A stretch of 64,000 bases of DNA from Halomonas ventosae (GCF_004361885.1 NZ_SNWH01000002.1:1-64000), one strand, 5' to 3'. Positions 35,149 to 45,200 are shown, counted from the stretch's first letter. Notes: a model not told the origin generated them from the sequence alone. Numbers and translations: made by a program.

Positions 35149-36132
35149 TCAGGGTGTCCAGTCTTCGCCGGGCTCATGGGCCAAAAAGCGGGGACGTGGC
35201 TTGGGTGCGGCAAACGGCGCCTGGCAACGGTTGTCGAGCCGATTGTAGACGAAGAAGACATTGCTTCGCGGATCCGGTGACATGTTGGCGTTGGAGGCAT
35301 GCAGCACGTTGCAGTCGAAGAGCAGCAGGCCCCCAGCATCCCCGGTTGCCGCCTCGATGCCGCCACCCTTGGCGATGAGTTCTGCCAGCACCTCCTGACT
35401 CGGCACGCCAATTTCCTGACTCTTGAGGGAGTTACGGTAGTTGTCTTCCGGCGTTTCACCCACGCAAGGCACGAAAGCATTCTGGGAGCCGGGTACCAGC
35501 ATCAAGGGGCCATTGAAGTGGTGGTTGTCGGTGAGGATCAATGATGCACTGACTGCATGCATACGCGGCATGCCATCTTCCGCATGCCATGTCTCGAAGT
35601 CGGAATGCCAGTTGAAACCCTTGCCGACAAAGCCGGGTTTGTAATTGATCCGCGACTGGTGAATATAGGCATCACCGCCAAGAATCTGTCGTACTCGCTG
35701 GGTCAGGCGTTCATCATTTGCCAAAGCATTCAATCGCTCGGAAAGGAAATGCACGGCGAAAAGGGAGCGAATTTCCTCCCCTTGTGGTTCGGTAATGCTG
35801 AAATCGCGACCCAGATATTCCTCCCTGCTCGTGAGTTCGCGTATCTCGTTCTGCAGGGCCTTGAGTTCTTCACCCTCGACGAAGTGGGGAAGAAAAATGA
35901 ACCCCTTTTCTTCGAATTCATCGAGTTTATCCTGACTCAGCGGGCCGGGGTAGTCGCGACCCTTGACGACCGCCTCCTGACGCTCGATCCACTTCTGTTG
36001 CGGTGGACAAGCGGTGCGGGTGGGATAGGGATCCTGTGACTCGACATCCCACCCCGTTGCACCCGGAAGTTCTGACGTTTCCGTGAGTTGCTTGCGAGTG
36101 GAAGAATCGAGGGATGATCGTGTATTGGACAT
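35149..36132 (-). CDS. ectD: Ectoine hydroxylase
   Basis: 327 residues. The EctD signature FNWHSDFETWHAEDGMPR is present, containing the His and Asp iron ligands (HSD); the distal His is in VLHASNAN. This non-heme Fe(II)/2-oxoglutarate dioxygenase converts ectoine to 5-hydroxyectoine, a compatible solute of halophiles. GAGGAG precedes ATG 36132. ectABC are not in the window, so ectD stands apart from the synthesis operon, as often in Halomonadaceae. A small hypothetical gene lies just upstream in the same direction. Confidence 0.95.
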   Translation of the reverse strand: MSNTRSSLDSSTRKQLTETSELPGATGWDVESQDPYPTRTACPPQQKWIERQEAVVKGRDYPGPLSQDKLDEFEEKGFIFLPHFVEGEELKALQNEIRELTSREEYLGRDFSITEPQGEEIRSLFAVHFLSERLNALANDERLTQRVRQILGGDAYIHQSRINYKPGFVGKGFNWHSDFETWHAEDGMPRMHAVSASLILTDNHHFNGPLMLVPGSQNAFVPCVGETPEDNYRNSLKSQEIGVPSQEVLAELIAKGGGIEAATGDAGGLLLFDCNVLHASNANMSPDPRSNVFFVYNRLDNRCQAPFAAPKPRPRFLAHEPGEDWTP

Positions 36133-36158
36133 CTGGATGGTCTCCTCTTCGGCTTGGG

Positions 36159-36647
36159 TCAGGCCTCGCGTATCTCTTCTATGATGCGACAGGCATTGCG
36201 CTTCTGATCGACAAGTTGCTCCAGCAACTCACGTAGCTCCGGTGTCCTGGTGGATTCCAGCAGCAATTCGTGGAAACACAGAGAGTGATCGGCAACGGCC
36301 AAGGCGTGCGAAAGTGCCTGCTGGGCGTTGTTATCGTCGACCACGAAAGTATGTTGCCGACGTATGTCCGCAGGGATGTTGCGATAAGCTTCACTTGTAT
36401 ACAGATCTTCGGCCAATTGCAGCTTCTTGGCCGTGTCGATCAGGCTGGCCAGGCGCTTCTCGCACTCCCTGCTCAGTTCTCCCATAATGTGGCTGATGGC
36501 GAGATCGACTGTCAGAAAGCTCAACATGAAACCTCGATAGTGATGCTTCTCCTGGATCTGTTTATCACAAGAGAGCATCAGCTGGTCTTCTGGCAACAGA
36601 TAGCGAGTTGGGCCTTTTGGCACGACATTCGGCATTTGGTTCTGCAT
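36159..36647 (-). CDS. Hypothetical protein upstream of ectD
   Basis: 162 residues from the ATG at 36647, or 181 from an in-frame ATG at 36704; the ribosome site does not decide between them. The protein looks mostly helical, with many His/Glu residues (KHHYRG, HELLLE), and has no signal peptide. No family recognised. It ends 26 bp before ectD and is probably co-transcribed with it, which hints at a link to osmotic stress or hydroxyectoine but no more. Confidence 0.6.
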   Translation of the reverse strand: MQNQMPNVVPKGPTRYLLPEDQLMLSCDKQIQEKHHYRGFMLSFLTVDLAISHIMGELSRECEKRLASLIDTAKKLQLAEDLYTSEAYRNIPADIRRQHTFVVDDNNAQQALSHALAVADHSLCFHELLLESTRTPELRELLEQLVDQKRNACRIIEEIREA

Positions 36648-36745
36648 CCCTGATGGCGCGTTGAACTTTGAACGAGGCCTGTTAGGGGAGCCTAGCGCTC
36701 TCATATATGAGACGCGATAACATACGTTAATGACCCATTAATTAC

Positions 36746-36767
36746 CCATTGCCGCTCACGGCAATGG
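36746..36767. terminator. Hairpin upstream of the ectD operon
   Basis: CCATTGCCG (36746-36754) pairs with CGGCAATGG (36759-36767) around CTCA. It sits in an AT-rich stretch between the hypothetical gene and the first remnant of the betaine cluster. Its role could be a terminator or a binding site. Confidence 0.4.
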
Positions 36768-36996
36768 AGCGAATTGTTAATCCAGTTAAATAACGCCAGG
36801 AAGAGGGAAGACGGTCATATCGAGATTTCCAAAAGCGAAAAGGGATTGCCGACCTTCTCGGACGGTGAAATGCCGAGGTGGCTGGCGGGTAGGTGACCGC
36901 ATGGCCAAGCTGGATATCGAAGTAGTGGTGCTGAAACGGCCGAGCGGATAGGGTGGAGATACTGAGGGTATGTCGAGGGAGGCATGAGTTAGCGCC

Positions 36997-37491
36997 ATGA
37001 TACCGACAACGACTGCCAGTCCTCTAGCCAAGGGTGAACCTCTCGCGGTGGACTTCGTCCTGCTGCACTGCTTCACGCTGCTGCCTTTCGTCGCCTTCCT
37101 CGATTGCCTGCGTCTGGCGGCCGACGAGGGAGGTCGTTCTCGCCAGGTGCGTTGCCACTGGACCTTCATGAGTAGTGGGGGGTGGGGGGCAGGCGGCGCT
37201 CGCCAGCTGCGGCGCGGCCATCACCCCCTGCGAAACCTTCCGAAACCCCGAGGCGTTCGACTATCTCGTGGTTATCGGCGGTGTCCAGGGTGAACGGGGC
37301 CGGATGGATTCCACCGCGCTCGCCTACCTGCGCCAGGCGGTGGCACCGGGGTGCCGCTGGTGGGACTATGCACGGGTGTCTTTGCCCTAATTCAGGCCGG
37401 TCTGATGAACGGCCGTCGCTGCTGTGTCAGCTGGTACCACCATCGCGACATGATGCAGCGTTTTCCCGCCATCGAGCCGGTGACCGTACGC
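36997..37491 (+). pseudogene. GbdR/GlxA-type AraC regulator, N-terminal half, frameshifted
   Basis: Successive frames encode pieces of the DJ-1/PfpI-like domain of GlxA-family regulators: FVLLHCFTLLPFVAFLDCLRLA, then in another frame CETFRNPEAFDYLVVIGG, then in a third LCTGVFALIQAGLMNGRRCCVSWYHH. The pattern fits GbdR, the activator of glycine-betaine catabolic genes. At least two frameshifts are needed to join them, and the AraC HTH half is missing. The HTH half of a similar protein lies at 46077-46386. Confidence 0.7.
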
Positions 37492-37492
37492 C

Positions 37493-37694
37493 GAGATCGA
37501 TTACGCCGAGGTCGAGCGCCTGGCACGTAGCCACAAGCCCAAGCTGATCATTGCCGGCTTCTCGGCCTACTCCCGGGTGGTCAACTGGCGGCGTTTCCGC
37601 ACCATCGCCGACGAGGTAGGTGCCTGGCTGATGGTCGACATGGCCCACGTCGCCGGCCTGGTGGCCGCCGGCCTCTACCCGAGCCCGATTGCTC
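37493..37694 (+). pseudogene. glyA internal fragment (serine hydroxymethyltransferase)
   Basis: The frame at 37493 reads [21 protein letters not shown], then [19 protein letters not shown], the central PLP-enzyme region of GlyA. It has neither N-terminus nor the active-site lysine region that should follow. It joins directly to a soxA fragment, so soxB, soxD and most of soxA have been deleted from a former glyA-soxBDAG operon. Confidence 0.75.
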
Positions 37695-37892
37695 ATGCCC
37701 ATGGTGGGCCATGTGACCTCCAGCTACTCCAGCGCGATTCTCGGTCACGGTATTGCCCTGGCGGTGGTCAAGGGCGGGCAGGAGCGGATGGGGCAGACGG
37801 TGTATCTGCCCATGGACGACGGCCAGATCCATGAGGCCGAGATCGTCAACAGTGTCTTCTACGATCCCAAGGGGCAGCGTCAGCATGTCTAA
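37695..37892 (+). pseudogene. soxA 3' fragment (sarcosine oxidase alpha subunit)
   Basis: Encodes [33 protein letters not shown] and VFYDPKGQRQHV before TAA 37890-37892, the C-terminal aminomethyltransferase-like end of heterotetrameric sarcosine oxidase alpha. About 65 residues remain of nearly 1000. It overlaps the soxG start by 8 bp, the normal operon junction, so only the upstream side has been lost. Confidence 0.75.
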
Positions 37893-38535
37893 TTCGGTTG
37901 CCCAGAACGTCCGGACCTTCGACACCCGTACCGAGGTATCGGTGTCCGGCGAGTCGTCGCTGGCTTATTCCTACCAGCGTTCGGGGGCTGTGGCCCCCAC
38001 TGGCCAGGGCCGGCTGGTGCTGCGCGAGCGGCCCCTGCTCGGACACCTGATCCTGCGTGGCGGCGCTATCGTGCTGGACGAGGCGGTCCGCGAGGTGCTC
38101 GGCATCTCGCTGCCGGGTGAGCCCCAGGGCCTGGCCGTCAACGCCGCGGAGGAGCGCTCCGTGCAGTGGCTGTCCCCGGACGAGTGGCTTCTGATCGTGC
38201 CCGGTGGCGAGGAGTTCGCCCTGGAGAAGCAGCTGCGCGAGGCTTTGGGCGATGGCCACTATGCCATCGTCAATGTCAGTGGCGGCCAGACACTGCTCGA
38301 GCTCTCGGGCGACAAGGCCCGGGAGCTGTTGATGAAGTCGACGCCCTACGACGTCCACCCGGAGGCCTTTCCAGCGGGCAAGGGGGTGATCACGGTGTTC
38401 GCCAAGGCCAATCTGATCCTTCGCAGGTCGACGGAAACCCGCTGGGAGCTGGTGCTGCGCAGAAGCTTCGCCGACTACTTCTATCGCTGGCTGCTGGACG
38501 CCGGCGCCGAATACGCCATCGGTATCGTGGATTGA
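37885..38535 (+). CDS. soxG: Sarcosine oxidase gamma subunit (isolated)
   Basis: 216 residues. RPLLGHLILRGGA, SPDEWLLIVP, NVSGGQTLLELSGDKARELL and the C-terminal RSFADYFYRWLLDAG are features of SoxG (GcvT/TrmE-like fold). The frame is intact, but the catalytic beta and alpha subunits and the delta subunit are absent next to it. Unless other copies exist in the genome, this is a relic that has not yet decayed. ATG 37885 overlaps the soxA stop. Confidence 0.8.
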   Translation: MSNSVAQNVRTFDTRTEVSVSGESSLAYSYQRSGAVAPTGQGRLVLRERPLLGHLILRGGAIVLDEAVREVLGISLPGEPQGLAVNAAEERSVQWLSPDEWLLIVPGGEEFALEKQLREALGDGHYAIVNVSGGQTLLELSGDKARELLMKSTPYDVHPEAFPAGKGVITVFAKANLILRRSTETRWELVLRRSFADYFYRWLLDAGAEYAIGIVD

Positions 38536-38583
38536 CAGACTCGGGGCCGGCAGCTGTCGGTCCCGCTTCGAGAGGATCTTTAC

Positions 38584-38743
38584 ATGCAGGACAACAATAA
38601 TCGCTGGATCCTGGCGGCCCAGATGGAGGATGAAGGAGCAAGCCTAAGCGCCAGAGTCACTATCTGCCCTCGGCTCGACTTAGCCGTGTTCATCTTGCCG
38701 GCCTTTCAGCAGGCCGCCGCCTCGTCAGCGGCAGGTAGACGAT
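38584..38743 (+). pseudogene. Possible purU 5' fragment
   Basis: A short frame starting MQDNNNRWILAAQ directly after soxG resembles the start of formyltetrahydrofolate deformylase (PurU), which follows soxG in betaine clusters. It loses similarity after about 17 codons and runs into the 3' end of the opposing histidine kinase gene. AGAGGA lies upstream. Weakly supported. Confidence 0.25.
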
Positions 38744-40135
38744 GATCTCGGCACCGCCATGCTCGGGTTGCAAGGCCTGCGCCTCGCCGCCATGCGCCTT
38801 GGCAACCGCCTGGACGATCGCCAGTCCCAGGCCATTGCTGCCCTTGCCCTGGCTCCGGCTGCGGAAGAAGGGGTCGAACAGCTTGTCGAGCTCGTCGGCG
38901 GGAATGCCGGGCCCCTGGTCGCTCACCCGCAGGCAGACGCGCTCGCCCTGATGCTCCAGCTGGACCTGTACCGTGGCGCCGTTCGGCGAGAAGCGAATGG
39001 CGTTGTCCAGCAGGTTACCGATCAGGGTTTCCATCAGCGGCGGGTTAGCGTCGATCATCATGCTGGTGTCCTCGGGCGCCTTTACCGCCAGTTCGACTCC
39101 GATGCCATCCGAGATGGCAGCCTCGTGTCGCTCTGCGACCAGGCGATGCACCAGCGGGCCGAATGCCAGGGGCTCGGTCTCGAGTGCCGGCGCGGCAGGG
39201 TCGAGACGTGCCAGCAGCAGCAATTGATCGACCAGCCGGGACATGCGGTCCAGCGAGTGCAGGGCCTTGTGCAACGCCCGCTGTCGGGGCTGCTCCTCAC
39301 GGCTGCGTTGGGCGACCTGCAACTGGCTGCGGCAGCCGGCGAGCGGGGTGCGCAGTTCATGGCCGGCGCCCGCCGTGAAGGCGCGTTGCCGGATCACTAC
39401 CTCAGCGACGCGCTGCATCAGTTGATCCAGCGTCTCCACCAGGCGGCGAAGTTCCAGGGGGACGCGGAGAGGGTCGATACCCAGTGGCCTGGGCGCGAGG
39501 GGATCCTGGGACGCGATGGCTTGCTCGATGCGCCTCAGGGGCGCCAGGCCCCGCCATACCGAGAACAGCGCCAGCACGGCGAAGACCGGGAGCAGCCAGA
39601 TCAGTGGCCAGGCGAAATCATTCCTCAGGGTCTCGGCCCGGGCCGAGCCGACTGACTGCTGGACTGCGACTCGAGTGACCAGCTGGTGTCGCGGGGCGTC
39701 CAGGGTGAAGATTCGCCAACGCCTGTCCCCGTCCTGTTGGTCCATGAAACCCGCAGAGGCCTGCCGGGCCGCTGTCGGGAAATCGGCCGTGCGTGCCAGC
39801 AAGCCGTATTCAAGGGAGACAATCTCGAAGTTGACGGGCCCTTCCCACCCCCGTTCAGCGGGCATCTCCAGCAAGGTGCTGCCGACCGGTGGGAATACCC
39901 TGGGCAGATCGCCGAAGGCATCCCTCGGCGACTGTGCCGTATAGAGAGTCACCAGCAGGCTGGCGGTGATCCGCAGACGCTGGTCGATATCGCGGGCCGC
40001 GGTATCCACCGCGGTGCTCCAGGTATTTGTCCACAGCGCTATCCAGACGGTGCCCAGCAATGCCAGCAACCACAGGACCAGACGGGCATGCAAGCTGGTT
40101 GCGAGTCGTTTCAGGAAAACAGGTCGGTTCATCAT
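38690..40135 (-). CDS. Sensor histidine kinase (QseC/BqsS-like)
   Basis: 481 residues. Two transmembrane helices (about 16-35 and 176-195) enclose a periplasmic sensor of about 140 residues. A HisKA domain with the phospho-acceptor in AGAGHELRTPLAG follows, then an HATPase domain with DNAIRFSPNG, GPGIPADEL and GNGLGLAIV-like boxes (SNGLGLAIV). The ATG overlaps the response regulator stop (ATGA). The neighbouring EF-hand and OB-fold genes suggest a divalent-cation signal such as calcium, by analogy with CarSR; inferred. Confidence 0.9.
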   Translation of the reverse strand: MMNRPVFLKRLATSLHARLVLWLLALLGTVWIALWTNTWSTAVDTAARDIDQRLRITASLLVTLYTAQSPRDAFGDLPRVFPPVGSTLLEMPAERGWEGPVNFEIVSLEYGLLARTADFPTAARQASAGFMDQQDGDRRWRIFTLDAPRHQLVTRVAVQQSVGSARAETLRNDFAWPLIWLLPVFAVLALFSVWRGLAPLRRIEQAIASQDPLAPRPLGIDPLRVPLELRRLVETLDQLMQRVAEVVIRQRAFTAGAGHELRTPLAGCRSQLQVAQRSREEQPRQRALHKALHSLDRMSRLVDQLLLLARLDPAAPALETEPLAFGPLVHRLVAERHEAAISDGIGVELAVKAPEDTSMMIDANPPLMETLIGNLLDNAIRFSPNGATVQVQLEHQGERVCLRVSDQGPGIPADELDKLFDPFFRSRSQGKGSNGLGLAIVQAVAKAHGGEAQALQPEHGGAEIIVYLPLTRRRPAERPAR

Positions 40136-40788
40136 GGCACGATCCGATAGCCAAGGCCGCGTACCGTCTCGATATGCGACGCGCCGACATGCGAGCGTAG
40201 CTTGTGAATCAACACATGCAGGCTGTTGCTCTCCGGCCCCTCGTCCCAGCCATAGAGGCGCGACTCCAGCTGCTCACGGCTGACGACGCGGCCGGGCCGC
40301 TCCAGCAAGGCCTCCAGCACGGCAAACTCATAGGCTGAGAGATCAACGACCGTGTCGCCACTCCACACCATCTTGTCGGCACGCTCCAAGCTGAGCTCGC
40401 CACAGCGCAGGCGGTTGTCGGTGTGTCCGTGGGCGCGACGCTGCAGGGCCCGCAGACGCGCCTCCAGCTCTTTCAGATCGACGGGCTTGACTACATAATC
40501 GTCGGCGCCGAGGTCCAGGGCGGTAATGCAGTCCTGCGTGCTGCCGTAGGCCGTCAGTACCAGTACCGGTTCGCTCCGCCGTGAGCGTCGCCAGTGGCTC
40601 AGCAGCTGCAAGCCGGAGCGGCCGGGCAGGGCCAGGTCGAGCACCACGCTATCGAAATCGTCGGCGTCCAGGGCGCCTTCGGCGGTACTGCCATCCGTCA
40701 GCCAGTCCACGGTATGGCCGTCCAGCCGAAGTCCTGCACATAGCCCATCGCCAAGGATTTCATCGTCTTCCACCAACAGGATACGCAA
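40132..40788 (-). CDS. OmpR-family response regulator (QseB/CarR-like)
   Basis: 218 residues. The receiver domain has the acidic pocket VEDDE, the phosphorylated Asp in VVLDLALPG, Thr in VLTAYG and Lys in YVVKPVD. A winged-helix Trans_reg_C domain follows, with HVLIHKLRSHVG and GLGYRIVP. It appears to use a TTG start at 40788, with GAGGAG upstream. It is divergent from the EF-hand gene (194 bp between them). Confidence 0.9.
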   Translation of the reverse strand: MRILLVEDDEILGDGLCAGLRLDGHTVDWLTDGSTAEGALDADDFDSVVLDLALPGRSGLQLLSHWRRSRRSEPVLVLTAYGSTQDCITALDLGADDYVVKPVDLKELEARLRALQRRAHGHTDNRLRCGELSLERADKMVWSGDTVVDLSAYEFAVLEALLERPGRVVSREQLESRLYGWDEGPESNSLHVLIHKLRSHVGASHIETVRGLGYRIVP

Positions 40789-40982
40789 TCGGTTCTCCTC
40801 CAGGCCGTAGTCTGCCTGCCCGGCAGGGCGGCGGCTACTACCTTAGCACTTGACCAGGATGCCTTTTATGCTCAGCGCTAAGGTTCAGTTAATCCTGGTG
40901 GCCGAACGTCAGAGTGTCGGCGAGGGCGACCTGCCCTGCGGCCGGCACGCAGAAACTTGTTCAACCACGAAGGGAGAACGTC

Positions 40983-41348
40983 ATGCGTAAAGAAGTGATG
41001 CTGGGAATTGTACTGGCACTGGGTTCAACGGGAGCCTTCGCTTCATTCAACAGCCAGGATGTCAATGACGATGGTCAACTGAGCAGGGATGAGTTCTATG
41101 GTTCCGTGGCCGATCTCGGAACCTATTCCGACTGGGACCTCAACGATGATGGTCTGCTGGATGAGGAGGAGTTCAACGCGCTGGATTACGACTGGGATTA
41201 CGACACCTGGGATGTGAATGACGATGCCTATGTCGACTCGGGTGAATTCTATGATGGCATTTATTCTACCTACGATACCAACGAGGATGGCCATTGGGAT
41301 GAACTCGAGTGGGATGATGCCGGTGAGGCTGGCTTGTTCGATGTCTAA
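40983..41348 (+). CDS. Secreted EF-hand protein
   Basis: 121 residues with a signal peptide (LGIVLALGSTGAFA) and four EF-hand-like loops in a row: DVNDDGQLSRDEF, DLNDDGLLDEEEF, DVNDDAYVDSGEF and DTNEDGHWDELEW. The protein is extremely acidic, as expected for calcium binding in a salty periplasm or medium. GGGAG precedes ATG 40983. It sits between a two-component system and an OB-fold protein gene; calcium sensing or buffering is likely. Confidence 0.85.
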   Translation: MRKEVMLGIVLALGSTGAFASFNSQDVNDDGQLSRDEFYGSVADLGTYSDWDLNDDGLLDEEEFNALDYDWDYDTWDVNDDAYVDSGEFYDGIYSTYDTNEDGHWDELEWDDAGEAGLFDV

Positions 41349-41430
41349 GATGGTCATGCGGGCCGCTTCTTAGGTGGCCCCACGACGATTCGCTATCACT
41401 GTATGCGGCATACTGTATGGAGGTTCTGTG

Positions 41431-42126
41431 ATGTCAATATTCAAGCCCAAGATGGCTGTAATGCTGACCTTCACCGCTTCAGCCACCCTGTTACCGGCGC
41501 TGGCATTTGCGGCTGAATCACCCTATACGAAACCCGATGATACCTGGATCAACTTGAGCGGTACGGCGGTGGATACGGGTCCCAACTCCTTTGTCCTCGA
41601 CTATGGCCAAGGGACCATCACGGTCGAGATGGATGATTGGAGCTGGTACGATAAGGAAGGCTATGGGCTCATAGAGGGTGACAAGGTCACGGTCTATGGC
41701 AAGGTAGATGATGACATTGCCGAGGCCAATACGATCGAGGCCAGCAGTGTCTATGTCGAGAGTCTCGGCACCTACTTCTATGCTGACAGTGCCGACGAAG
41801 AAACGCTGAATTACAGCGTAGTGACGCCCATCGTGGCAGGCTATACAGAGCTGACCGGAACCGTCACCAGCACCAGTGCGTTTGAGTTCACCATCGACTC
41901 GGGCGTACAGCAGATGACGGTCGATACGTCATTGCTCGACTACAATCCGCTTGATGAGAAAGGTTATCAGCAGATCGATGAAGGTGATCTGGTCACGGTA
42001 ACCGGTGATCTGGAGGCCGACCTGTCCGAGAGCATGGAGTTGGTGGCTGACTCCATCGTCATCCTCGATGACAGTCAGGAAGATGAGAGTCAGGAAGATG
42101 AGAGTCAGGAAGATAGCGAAAGCTGA
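41431..42126 (+). CDS. Periplasmic double OB-fold protein with acidic repeat tail
   Basis: 231 residues: signal peptide, then two similar domains. The first has SGTAVDTGPNSFVLDYGQG and EGDKVTVYGKVDDD; the second has TGTVTSTSAFEFTIDSG and EGDLVTVTGDLEAD. Both look like bacterial OB-folds of the YgiW/CarO type (or DUF5666), here duplicated. The tail is a DESQE repeat. GGAGG precedes ATG 41431. It probably belongs with the EF-hand gene upstream (82 bp gap). Binding partner unknown. Confidence 0.65.
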   Translation: MSIFKPKMAVMLTFTASATLLPALAFAAESPYTKPDDTWINLSGTAVDTGPNSFVLDYGQGTITVEMDDWSWYDKEGYGLIEGDKVTVYGKVDDDIAEANTIEASSVYVESLGTYFYADSADEETLNYSVVTPIVAGYTELTGTVTSTSAFEFTIDSGVQQMTVDTSLLDYNPLDEKGYQQIDEGDLVTVTGDLEADLSESMELVADSIVILDDSQEDESQEDESQEDSES

Positions 42127-42150
42127 TTTGCTCTCAGGGAAGAATCTTGA

Positions 42151-42175
42151 GCGGTCCTGCCTTTGGTAGGACCGC
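42151..42175 (+). terminator. Terminator after the OB-fold gene
   Basis: GCGGTCCT (42151-42158) pairs with AGGACCGC (42168-42175), followed by TTTAT. It lies 25 bp after the stop codon. Confidence 0.65.
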
Positions 42176-42266
42176 TTTATCTCGTGGGTCACCCCCCTGG
42201 ATACTCGGCATTCATCGCGAGGATGGCATCACCTGTCTCTACGGGTCGCCCGCTCGCGCCAAGGGT

Positions 42267-45200
42267 CTATTCGGCGGTCGCCAGCAGGCTGGCGTTTCCC
42301 CCCGCGGCGGTGGTGTCGATGCACAAGTGACGCTCCACCACGTAGCGTTCCGGCGCGATGGTTTGGGTCTCGAGCGGGATGATGGCGTCGTCACGCTTGG
42401 CGAGGGCAAGGCGCAGCTCTCGGGTCCAGTCGCTGTCGCCGGTGGCGGCGACCGCCGAAATCCCCTTGACCGAGGTAAGCGTCTCGGCCGCGACGCTGCC
42501 GTCCAGCGCCGCGAGGGGCGTCCCGGCACTTTTCAGCTGCGACACGGCCTGGGCCGCGCCCGGGACGACAAGTACCACGGCACAGCCGGCACCCAGGGCC
42601 TGGGCGGCCTGAGCCATGGCGATCTCTAGTGTCGGCCCGAGACACAGCACCGGACCCTTGGGATACATCGCCAGGCGGTTGCTTTCCCCCGTCGGCCCGG
42701 GAAGCGTCTGCGGCGTCATGTCCAAGGCCGCGGCCTCGTTGAGCGCCCGGCGAACCACGCAGCCCTTGCCGGAGAGCGCCTTGCGCAGTACCTCGACGCG
42801 ATCGGGGCGCGCCGCCCAGTTACGCGGATCCAGTCCATCGAGGGCCGACTGCAGGTCCTTGAGGGTCACGGTATTGCCCTGGGGAGCGTCGTACTGCCCG
42901 GTGGCCGCGGTGCGGCGGAAGCGGTTGACATAGAGGGGGCCGCCGGCCTTGGGTCCGGTGCCGGAAAGGCCTTCGCCGCCGAAGGGCTGGGAGCCGACGA
43001 TGGCGCCAATCTGGTTGCGGTTGACGTAGACGTTGCCGACATGGAGGCGCTCGACGATCTGCTGCACGCGGTCGTCGATGCGGGTATGCAAACCGAAGGT
43101 CAGCCCGTAGCCCCGGTCATTGATCGCATCCACTACCTTGTCGATATCGCGCGCCTTGAACGTAGCCACGTGCAGCACCGGGCCGAAGATCTCGCGCTCG
43201 AGATCCTCGATGCCTCCTACCTCGACTACGGCCGGGGTGACGAAGGTGCCGATCTCCGGCGCGGGCAGTGTCTTGAGCACCTTGCCAGCCTTTTTCTGCG
43301 CCGCCACATAGGCGCTGATATCGGCCTGGGCCTCGGCGTCGATCACCGGCGAGACGTCGGTGGCGATACTCCACGGATCACCGATGGTCAGGGCATCCAT
43401 GGCCCCGTCGAGCATGGTGAGCAGCCGCTCGCGTGCCTCCTCCTGGACGTACAACATGCGCAGCGCTGAACAGCGCTGGCCGGCAGACTGGAAGGAGGAG
43501 ATCAGAATGTCGCGTACCGCCTGCTCGGTCAGCGCGCTGGAGTCCACGATCATGGCATTGAGCCCGCCGGTCTCGGCGATCAGTATGGCATCGGCCCCGG
43601 CGTTCTGGGCCAGCGCTTTGTGGATGATCTGCGCCACCTCGGTGGAGCCGGTGAAGCAGACCCCGGCGATGCGCGGATCGCTGGTCAGTGGCCCGCCCAC
43701 CGTGGGCCCGTCACCGGGCAGCAGCTGCAGCGCGGCCTCCGGCAGACCGGCCTCGCGCATCAGCGCCACGGCCCGTGCGGCGATCAAGGGTGTCTGCTCG
43801 GCGGGCTTGGCGAGCACGGCGTTGCCGGCCCCCAGGGCGGCCGCGATCTGGCCGGTGAAGATGGCCAGCGGGAAGTTCCACGGGCTGATGCAGACGAAGA
43901 TACCGCGGGCGCTGCCGGGCTCCTCCTCTTCCAGCCGCTCGCTCTCGTTGGCGTAGTAGCGCAGGAAATCCACCGCCTCGCGTACCTCGGCGATGCCATC
44001 GAATATCATCTTGCCGGCCTCGCGGGTCGCGATCACGGTCAGCTCGGCGATGTGTTCCTCGTAGCGATCGGCGGTTCGCCGCAGCACTTCCGTGCGCTCG
44101 GCCACTGGCCGCGCCGACCACTCGCGCAAGCCCTCCTCGGCGGCGTCGAGGGCGGTCGCGACCTCCTCCGGCGTCGCCTCATGCACCTGGCCGACCAGAC
44201 GCGAGGCGTCGGCCGGCGAGACCACATCCCGCGTTTCACCCTTGGGCGCCGGGTTCCCTGCCAGCATGGGCCCGGCGCTCCAGGTGGCGTCGGCGAAGCC
44301 CTCGCGCGCCTTCAGCAGCGGCAGGATCGAGGCGGGTTCGTTGATGCGGTAGCCGCGCGAGTTCTTGCGCTCGGGGACGAAGAGGTCAGGAGGCTGGCGG
44401 ATCCAGGGGCTGGGGATGGCGTCACCCAGGCGCTGCATTTCTTCCACCGGGTCACGCGATATCTCGCTCGAGGGGATGGTGGTATCCACCACCTGGTTGA
44501 CGAACGAGGAGTTCGCCCCGTTCTCCAGCAGGCGACGAACCAGGTAGGCCAGCAGGTCACGGTGCGCGCCGACCGGAGCATAGATGCGGCAGTGCGTGCC
44601 TTCTGACTGCTTGACGATGTGGTGCAGTGACTCGCCCATGCCATGCAGGCGCTGGAACTCGTAGCTGTCCTTGTCGTCGCCGGCCATAGCCACGACAGCG
44701 GCACAGGTATGCGCATTGTGGGTGGCGAACTGCGGATAGATGCGGTCGCGCCGATCAAGCAGCAGCTGGGCGCAGGCCATGTAGCTGACATCGGTATTCA
44801 CCTTGCGGGTAAACACCGGGAAGGTGTCGACACCCATCTCCTGGGCCAGCTTGATCTCGGTATCCCAGTAGGCACCTTTCACCAGTCGCACCATGATCTT
44901 GCGGTTGTATCGCTTTGCAAGGTCGTAGAGCGTCTCGATCATCGGCGCGGCGCGGCGCCCGTAAGCCTGCACCACCACCCCGAAGCCGTCCCAGTCGGCG
45001 AGGCTGGAGTCGGACATCAGCGCCTCGATCACATCCAGCGACAGGTCCAGCCGGTCCTGCTCCTCGGCATCAATATTGAAGCCGATATTGGCCTTGGCCG
45101 CCTGCCTTACCAGCGCCTGGGCACGCGGCAAGAGTTCGGCCATCACCGTGTCGCGGTGGCTGTATTCATAGCGGGGATGCAGTGCCGAGAGCTTCACCGA

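Noticed and set aside
36786..37169. 127-residue minus-strand open frame
   Set aside because: It is antisense to the gbdR-like remnant, has low-complexity basic composition and no ribosome site.
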